From an uncultured Clostridium sp. (GTDB lineage Bacteria > Bacillota > Clostridia > Lachnospirales > Lachnospiraceae): a stretch of DNA of 5,986 nucleotides. Shown in pieces: positions 1-4,027 of this stretch; the first letter of the stretch is position 1, and every line of letters begins with the position of its first letter. The stretch covers positions 1 to 5,986 of the forward strand of contig USFH01000127.1 in the NCBI GenBank assembly GCA_900553925.1. The letters are read 5' to 3'. The notes below the pieces were generated by a model, which was given only the letters and a program-made list of their open reading frames with translations, was not told the DNA's origin and ran no database searches. The translations under genes and the position numbers were made by a program.

Positions 1-40
1 ATTATGTACCCGGATCCAACACATTGCTTCCGGGCATAAT
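1..40 (-). terminator. Imperfect 40-bp inverted repeat overlapping the pilC stop (possible terminator)
   Basis: Bases 1-6 and 35-40 pair (ATTATG/CATAAT), and bases 9-14 and 29-34 pair (CCCGGA/TCCGGG), with a 2-nt bulge at 7-8 and a 14-nt loop. In the pilC transcript this makes a 12-bp stem beginning at the stop codon. The sequence after it lies outside the window, so the T-tract needed for an intrinsic terminator cannot be checked. It could instead be a processing or stabilising stem-loop between pilC and the next gene. Confidence 0.4.
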
Positions 41-1239
41 TAATACGAATTCGCAATCGTCGCATACGAGCCGTAAATCGGCTGAATTACGGAAATAATA
101 ACAAATCCAACGACTGCCGCCATCACGACGATCATCGCAGGCTCTAAGTAAGAAACCAGCTTATTCATCGCAACTTCAGAATCATATTCCATCTGATTTG
201 CAATCGATACAAGCATCGTATCGAGCGCACCTGTCTCCTCGCCGACTGCGACCGAAGAAGACAATTTCTTTGTAAATCCATCGACACGGTCCAGACTTTC
301 ACTCAGATTCATACCCGCACGGACATCTGCGATTACCTGGTCGAACTGTCTTTCAATATAAGAATTACCAATCGTATTTCTTGCAATCTGCAGGCAGTTG
401 ATAATCGAGATACCTGCGGAATATAAGCTCGACAAGGTTCTTGCGAAACGCGCCGTATAAATAACGCGGCGGAGCTTGCCAATGACCGGAAGCTTCAGTT
501 CGAGCTTATCCTTCGCATACCGGATTCCGGGTATTGCACACAGAACCCGGAAGAAAATATATAATACAACGGCCGCAATAATTAAGACATACCACTTATT
601 TTTCACAAAATTACTGATTCCAAGCAGGATCGTCGTGGATGTCGGAAGTGTATCCATCTGGGAAAACAGATCCTTAAACTGCGGAATGACATAGCCCATA
701 ATGATTGCCACTACAACCACGATCAATACGCACAGAATCTTCGGATACGTCATCGAGCTTTTGACCTTCTGATTCAACCGATATTCTTTCTCATAATGCA
801 CTGACATCTGCAGCGCAATCTTATCCATGCTTCCGCTGCTCTCCGCACTCTTGATCATGTTGATAAAGAGCGGTGGAAATGCATCGCCACTCGCAAGCAT
901 CGCCTCAGAGAGCGGTACGCCGGAACGCACCTGCTTCGAAAGTCCCACGTATACCTCACGTTCCTTCGGCTTGATGGACTCATCCTCAGAGATGATGCGA
1001 AGTGCTTTCACGAGTGTGACACCCGCACCGAGCAGTTCGCCGATATTCTTCGCGAAATCAGAAATCGCATTGGACTTCAGCCGTTTCGTATTATTCTTGT
1101 CCGCCTGTGCCTTCGCCTGTATCAGATATTTTTTTTCTTGTTTCAAGCGCTCATGCAGATCAAGTTCATCCGCAGCCTGCATCGTACCGGAAATCATCTT
1201 TCCGTTCTCATCCTGCGCTCTGTATTTGTAAGTGACCAA
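40..1239 (-). CDS. pilC: Type IV pilus / type II secretion inner-membrane platform protein (PilC/GspF family)
   Basis: This 399-residue protein is the polytopic membrane platform that couples the cytoplasmic assembly ATPase to pilin insertion. It has the normal family length and layout: an N-terminal region opening with YKYRAQDENGK, a first T2SSF cytoplasmic domain (about 61-165) containing the AESSG motif (132-136), a membrane segment at about 167-187, a second at about 217-234, a second T2SSF domain (about 265-365) with the matching GEETG motif (333-337), and a final membrane segment at about 366-388. Both halves show the family's internal duplication, including the paired GAGV and SAGIS turns near 71 and 275. 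Initiation is at TTG behind a perfect AGGAGG. The 142-bp gap from the peptidase gene may allow separate control. The stop TAA overlaps an imperfect inverted repeat at the window edge. pilC is used as the general family symbol; whether the machine makes pili or secretes cannot be told from this gene alone. Confidence 0.96.
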   Translation of the reverse strand: MVTYKYRAQDENGKMISGTMQAADELDLHERLKQEKKYLIQAKAQADKNNTKRLKSNAISDFAKNIGELLGAGVTLVKALRIISEDESIKPKEREVYVGLSKQVRSGVPLSEAMLASGDAFPPLFINMIKSAESSGSMDKIALQMSVHYEKEYRLNQKVKSSMTYPKILCVLIVVVVAIIMGYVIPQFKDLFSQMDTLPTSTTILLGISNFVKNKWYVLIIAAVVLYIFFRVLCAIPGIRYAKDKLELKLPVIGKLRRVIYTARFARTLSSLYSAGISIINCLQIARNTIGNSYIERQFDQVIADVRAGMNLSESLDRVDGFTKKLSSSVAVGEETGALDTMLVSIANQMEYDSEVAMNKLVSYLEPAMIVVMAAVVGFVIISVIQPIYGSYATIANSY

Positions 1240-1247
1240 GGACGTTT

Positions 1248-1253
1248 CCTCCT
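1248..1253 (-). promoter_or_regulatory. Strong ribosome binding site AGGAGG for a TTG start
   Basis: The minus strand reads AGGAGG here, 8 nt before the TTG at 1239-1237. The full consensus and good spacing decide for this rare start codon. The next in-frame Met is residue 15, already inside the conserved N-terminal domain. Confidence 0.8.
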
Positions 1254-1274
1254 TTTTATCTCAAGTTCAGACAC

Positions 1275-1294
1275 TGCCTGCAAATCCACAGGCA
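1275..1294 (-). other. Small hairpin in the pilC leader
   Basis: TGCCTG and CAGGCA form a perfect 6-bp inverted repeat with an 8-nt loop, about 21 nt before the pilC ribosome binding site. No T-tract follows on either strand, so it does not look like a terminator. It may be an mRNA structure or chance. Confidence 0.25.
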
Positions 1295-1332
1295 AAAACG
1301 TATTTCCGGTTTGTACTTAGACAGTCCATCTC

Positions 1333-1361
1333 ACAATACGGATTTTATTTTCCTGTGTCTA
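1333..1361 (-). promoter_or_regulatory. Weak sigma-70/sigma-A-like promoter candidate for pilC
   Basis: The minus strand shows TAGACA (1361-1356; five of six matches to TTGACA), a 17-nt spacer, and TATTGT (1338-1333; four of six matches to TATAAT). Transcription would begin near 1326 and give an untranslated leader of roughly 85 nt before pilC. Such pairs occur by chance in AT-rich gaps, so this is only a candidate. Confidence 0.25.
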
Positions 1362-1381
1362 TCACTTTCATGTTTTTTCTT

Positions 1382-2170
1382 TTAATATGTTGAAGTCATC
1401 ATACTCTTCACATAATCAATATAGGTCGAAATCATCGTATCTCCCAGATTCTGTGTCAGTGCCACAAGCACGCCGAATGCAAGAAATGGTCCGAACGCGA
1501 AATGTTCTTTTCTTCCCTTCTTCTTGCTTGCCAGCAGATAGATTGCATACGCACCGCCGACAATGATTCCAACGAAGAACGCAGCAACTACGCCCTTCCA
1601 GCCAAGCAGGAATCCGGCTGCGAACATCATCGTCACATCACCGCCGCCAAATCCATTGAATAGCATCAGCACAAACATCGGCACGCTGATTGCAAAAAGC
1701 CCGATGATACGCTCTACGATCGTCGGTCCCGGCAGTACCCAGATGGCCGGGATACCAAGCAGCAACAGGATTACGTTCAACTGGGGCGGAATCTCCTGTG
1801 TGTCCGCATCGATCATCGTGATCACCATCAGGTCACAGATCACAAGGAAGAACAGCAGCGCAGACAGATGAATTCCATACATTGCCAGCGAAAACACTGC
1901 AAATGCACCGCCGACCAATTCGATGATAAGCGGACGGTTCGGAAGCACCGAACCACAGTATCTGCAACGGTTCTGATACCGGATCCGCGCAAAGATTGGA
2001 ATCACATCCTTCCAAGTCTGCTCGTGGTCACACTGCTTACAATGTGAATGACGGATCGTCAGCTTCTCTTTCTTCGGAAGCCGCTCGATAACCAGATTCA
2101 GGTATGAGAATACCGTCACTCCCATATAAAATACTACCAAATAAATAATCACATACAAAAAATAATTCAT
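1382..2170 (-). CDS. pilD: Prepilin peptidase / N-methyltransferase (A24 family, PilD-type)
   Basis: This 262-residue polytopic membrane protein would cleave the basic leaders of prepilins at the cytoplasmic face of the membrane and N-methylate the new N-terminus. An N-terminal membrane segment (about residues 4-27) precedes the cytoplasmic loop with the tetracysteine motif, C44-x2-C47 and C69-x2-C72, typical of the bifunctional form. The loop also contains the usual P-N-R-P-L-I-I-E-L sequence around residues 77-85. The two aspartates of the A24 aspartyl protease site are visible: D121 in the MIDADTQEIP segment and D178 in the GGGD motif (175-178). Several further hydrophobic segments fill residues 83-245. 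One small departure is Pro-Gln after the IP of the first motif, where Asp or Asn is usual. Length is normal for the family. It lies 11 nt after a prepilin gene and ahead of pilC, so its substrates are probably the three prepilins here and a major pilin elsewhere. Family assignment is secure. Confidence 0.97.
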   Translation of the reverse strand: MNYFLYVIIYLVVFYMGVTVFSYLNLVIERLPKKEKLTIRHSHCKQCDHEQTWKDVIPIFARIRYQNRCRYCGSVLPNRPLIIELVGGAFAVFSLAMYGIHLSALLFFLVICDLMVITMIDADTQEIPPQLNVILLLLGIPAIWVLPGPTIVERIIGLFAISVPMFVLMLFNGFGGGDVTMMFAAGFLLGWKGVVAAFFVGIIVGGAYAIYLLASKKKGRKEHFAFGPFLAFGVLVALTQNLGDTMISTYIDYVKSMMTSTY

Positions 2171-2176
2171 CTTCTA

Positions 2177-2184
2177 CCCCTTTA
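2177..2184 (-). promoter_or_regulatory. Ribosome binding site of the prepilin peptidase gene, overlapping the upstream stop
   Basis: The minus strand reads TAAAGGGG here: the TAA stop of the GFTLVE prepilin runs straight into AAGGGG, 6 nt before the ATG at 2170-2168. Ribosomes ending on the prepilin gene would stand on the initiation site of the peptidase, a common arrangement for translational coupling. Confidence 0.6.
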
Positions 2185-2859
2185 CTCTGTCGCTACATTG
2201 ATTTGTGTATCTGAAGCTTCCTCCAGATTATAGCATTGTATATATTGCGTATATGTAAAATCGCCATATCTCGGACTATGCAGTGTCAGACTCATGTAAA
2301 TGATATTGTTCGCATAGTCGCCCTTCGGCTGGTTAAACTTCAGTTCCTTAATAGAATATCCCATGTAAGCTTTCTTATCGAACATCCAATCCGTCTTATC
2401 TGTCGTTCCATCCGAAGCATCCGTATAATAATGCACGACGAGATAACCATCCGCATTGACACCGATATACACGTGACTGCCCCTCGCATCTGTAAATTCA
2501 ATCTTATTGCATCCGCCAGTCTCGCTTCCACCACCGAGCGCCGGATCCGGGGATAACTGCATCACGTAATCTTCCGTCTGATCTGTCACGGTTCCATCCG
2601 CATTTTTCACTTCCCGGATGATCTGCTCCGGCTTCGCGCCTTCGATCTCACTCTGAATCTTCGCTGCTATGATGGAAGATACCTGCATGCCATTCGCAGT
2701 GCCCTTTGCCTCATAATAGACGGACACCGTATTCGCGATCACCTTGCTTGCCGCGATCATGAACAGTCCGATCAGCATAAATGTGGCGATCATCTCCACC
2801 AGCGTAAATCCACCATTCTTCTTATGCAATTGTCGAAGTAACTGTCTCAACTTTCTCAT
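2182..2859 (-). CDS. Prepilin with canonical GFTLVE motif, minor pilin (GspJ/PilW-like size)
   Basis: The product has 225 residues. The leader is 17 residues long with seven Arg/Lys/His and ends in KKNGG. Cleavage G17^F18 gives FTLVEMIATFMLIGLFMIAASKV, the classical N-methylated pilin helix with Glu5 (E22). The C-terminal domain (about residues 50-225) holds two Cys, 117 and 209, which could form a disulfide, and several beta-like stretches near YVMQLS, HVYIGV, YLVVHYY and NIIYMSLTL. Length and position after a small pilin recall GspJ/PilW proteins, but I see no diagnostic motif, so the subclass is a guess. No other ATG, GTG or TTG occurs in frame between this ATG and the upstream TGA, so the start is firm although the Shine-Dalgarno site is weak. 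The gene follows the previous one by 28 nt. Its TAA stop is part of the ribosome binding site of the prepilin peptidase gene, so the two are probably coupled. Confidence 0.9.
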   Translation of the reverse strand: MRKLRQLLRQLHKKNGGFTLVEMIATFMLIGLFMIAASKVIANTVSVYYEAKGTANGMQVSSIIAAKIQSEIEGAKPEQIIREVKNADGTVTDQTEDYVMQLSPDPALGGGSETGGCNKIEFTDARGSHVYIGVNADGYLVVHYYTDASDGTTDKTDWMFDKKAYMGYSIKELKFNQPKGDYANNIIYMSLTLHSPRYGDFTYTQYIQCYNLEEASDTQINVATE

Positions 2860-2887
2860 AATTGTAAATCCACATGGTTCTGCTTGT

Positions 2888-3280
2888 CTATGGTTGTTTC
2901 TGTATCAGGCGGAATACCGCCAGATCTGCACGGTCACTCTGGTATCTGGTCAGATCCGCATTCAGCGGAATCGTTACCTCATACGCAGTATTCTCAGACT
3001 GTGTCTTCGTCCGATCCAGAGTCAATGTGATCGTTACGCCATCCACATTCTTGAAACCCGCATTCTTCCGATACATCTCCTCATTCAGTATCCGCTGGTC
3101 TTCCTGCATATCTTTGCTTTTAGCAACCAGCTTTCCGGATACACCAAGCAGATGTACCATGCACTCCATCAGTACCATCACGAGAATCACAAACCCGACG
3201 ATAACTTCTACCATCGTTGATCCCGCATCCGCGCTATGCCGTATTTGATTTTGTATAACATTCCATTTATTTCTACGCAT
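2888..3280 (-). CDS. Small prepilin (type IV pilin N-methylation motif), minor pilin
   Basis: The product has 130 residues. A 20-residue basic leader ends in SADAG, and the predicted cleavage G20^S21 is followed by STMVEVIVGFVILVMVL, a hydrophobic helix with Glu at mature position 5 (E25). This is the standard prepilin layout, with Ser in place of the usual Phe or Met at mature position 1. The soluble part is only about 85 residues, in the size range of GspI/PilV-type minor pilins, and includes a short charged helix and a VTITLTLDR strand. The frame could extend to an ATG at 3358, but that would overlap the previous gene by 77 nt and give a 46-residue leader. The ATG at 3280 has a GGAG 10 nt upstream and lies 1 nt after the previous stop, as expected for translational coupling. 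The stop is TAG at 2890-2888. Role inferred: part of a minor-pilin priming or tip complex with its neighbours. Confidence 0.85.
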   Translation of the reverse strand: MRRNKWNVIQNQIRHSADAGSTMVEVIVGFVILVMVLMECMVHLLGVSGKLVAKSKDMQEDQRILNEEMYRKNAGFKNVDGVTITLTLDRTKTQSENTAYEVTIPLNADLTRYQSDRADLAVFRLIQKQP

Positions 3281-3281
3281 A

Positions 3282-3965
3282 TTATTCACGCTCCATAAAG
3301 GTCCATTTCCAATACTCTTTTTCATTAATTGAATTTGTCTTCGGATTGACCGCCTCATACATCTTCTGATCTGGTGTTATCGATGAAGATGAAGCATCTT
3401 CCTGGAAATCCGTACTTGTCAGCGCATATTTTGAAAGCATCGCCGCTGTCTGGTCTCCCTTGGAACAGGTGACCTTGATGCATAGTGTCACATCATTTTT
3501 CGCAGTCTGATCTTCACTGTCCGTCTCCCAGTAGATACAGACCGAGATATCATCTGCCATCGCCGCATACGTCCCTGCATCACCGCCTGATACATTCAGA
3601 TTGAAATAGCGGTACGCCGCCTTCGCATCATGACCAGTCTTTTCTTCGCCGGCATAATACGGCCAGCTTCCCTGACAGATATTATAGCGTATGTAATGCC
3701 AGAACCGGTTATTTCCACTATTCAGATCTGTAATTTCCTGTGCATAGCTCTTGTACGCCGGTGTCGTCAGCTCCTTCTCAAGCTCGATGCTGATCGTCTT
3801 CGCAAGCTCCTGACACTGGCTCTGCGTCACGCGCCGTACCGATGATTGAAACAGCGCATAGCTTACCAGAAGCAACGACAGGCAGAAGCAGACAACAACC
3901 ATACTGACAATAATCGCAACGATCATCGCCGAACCCTGCCGGCTTCTCTTATGCAATTGTTCCAT
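3282..3965 (-). CDS. Prepilin-like minor pilin lacking Glu5 (GspK/PilX-like class)
   Basis: With the start at 3965 the product has 227 residues: a short basic leader (MEQLHKRSRQG), a predicted prepilin peptidase site G11^S12, then about 25 hydrophobic residues (SAMIVAIIV to about residue 38), and a soluble domain. Mature position 5 is Val, not the Glu conserved in most pilins. GspK and PilX, which cap or prime the filament, are known for this deviation. The soluble part has five Cys (51, 97, 143, 162, 167) and an amphipathic helix after the membrane segment. The frame is open back to 4073, with further Met codons at 4013, 3995 and 3983. I prefer 3965 because an AAGGGG lies 9 nt upstream and the leader then has normal length; 3983 and 4013 remain possible. 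It follows the GLUG gene by 62 nt and its TAA is 1 nt from the next start. The pilin assignment rests on leader architecture and context; no closer family is recognised. Confidence 0.78.
   Translation of the reverse strand: MEQLHKRSRQGSAMIVAIIVSMVVVCFCLSLLLVSYALFQSSVRRVTQSQCQELAKTISIELEKELTTPAYKSYAQEITDLNSGNNRFWHYIRYNICQGSWPYYAGEEKTGHDAKAAYRYFNLNVSGGDAGTYAAMADDISVCIYWETDSEDQTAKNDVTLCIKVTCSKGDQTAAMLSKYALTSTDFQEDASSSSITPDQKMYEAVNPKTNSINEKEYWKWTFMERE
3291..3294 (-). promoter_or_regulatory. Ribosome binding site fixing the 3280 start
   Basis: GGAG on the minus strand, inside the last codons of the preceding minor pilin gene, lies 10 nt before the ATG at 3280-3278. It supports the internal start over the longer reading from 3358, and links translation of the two genes. 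Confidence 0.6.
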
Positions 3966-3974
3966 CTTCTGCTT

Positions 3975-3980
3975 CCCCTT
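3975..3980 (-). promoter_or_regulatory. Putative ribosome binding site choosing the 3965 start
   Basis: AAGGGG on the minus strand lies 9 nt before the ATG at 3965-3963. It resembles the AAAGGGG before the prepilin peptidase gene. The upstream Met codons at 4013 and 3983 have weaker or badly spaced sites (AGAGA; AAGGA at about 11 nt), so this site favours the shorter protein with an 11-residue leader. Confidence 0.45.
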
Positions 3981-4027
3981 CATCCCTGTAATCATCCTTA
4001 CATGTGCTGCCATGTTTGTCTCTTGTG

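Larger units (their letters stand above)
1240..1381. other. 142-bp gap between prepilin peptidase and pilC genes
   Basis: This is the only sizeable gap in the cluster. On the minus strand it starts with an A-rich stretch after the peptidase stop, then a weak -35/-10-like pair, then a short hairpin, then the strong ribosome binding site of pilC. I see no credible gene (longest ATG frame seen, 8 codons), no T-tract terminator after the peptidase gene and no riboswitch that I can recognise. Confidence 0.6.

Noticed and set aside
2..37. Eleven-codon ATG frame after pilC (37 to 2, minus strand)
   Set aside because: It is entirely contained in the inverted repeat, has no ribosome binding site and is too short to support as a gene.
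827..1231. Plus-strand open frame of 134 codons opposite pilC
   Set aside because: It lies wholly antisense to a well-supported PilC gene, its translation is Ser-rich low complexity, and it has no recognisable domain.
1240..1381. Cyclic-di-GMP riboswitch ahead of pilC
   Set aside because: T4P genes in Clostridia are sometimes under such riboswitches, so I looked, but I could not find the conserved GEMM-I or class II core and the gap is short.
2744..3248. Two overlapping plus-strand open frames (2744-3220 and 2874-3248)
   Set aside because: Both are antisense to prepilin genes with clear cleavage motifs. The products are Cys/Ile/Arg-rich shadows without motifs.
3281..3358. Longer start (ATG at 3358) for the small prepilin
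   Set aside because: It would overlap the upstream pilin gene by 77 nt and give a 46-residue leader. The ATG at 3280 has a GGAG and a normal leader length.
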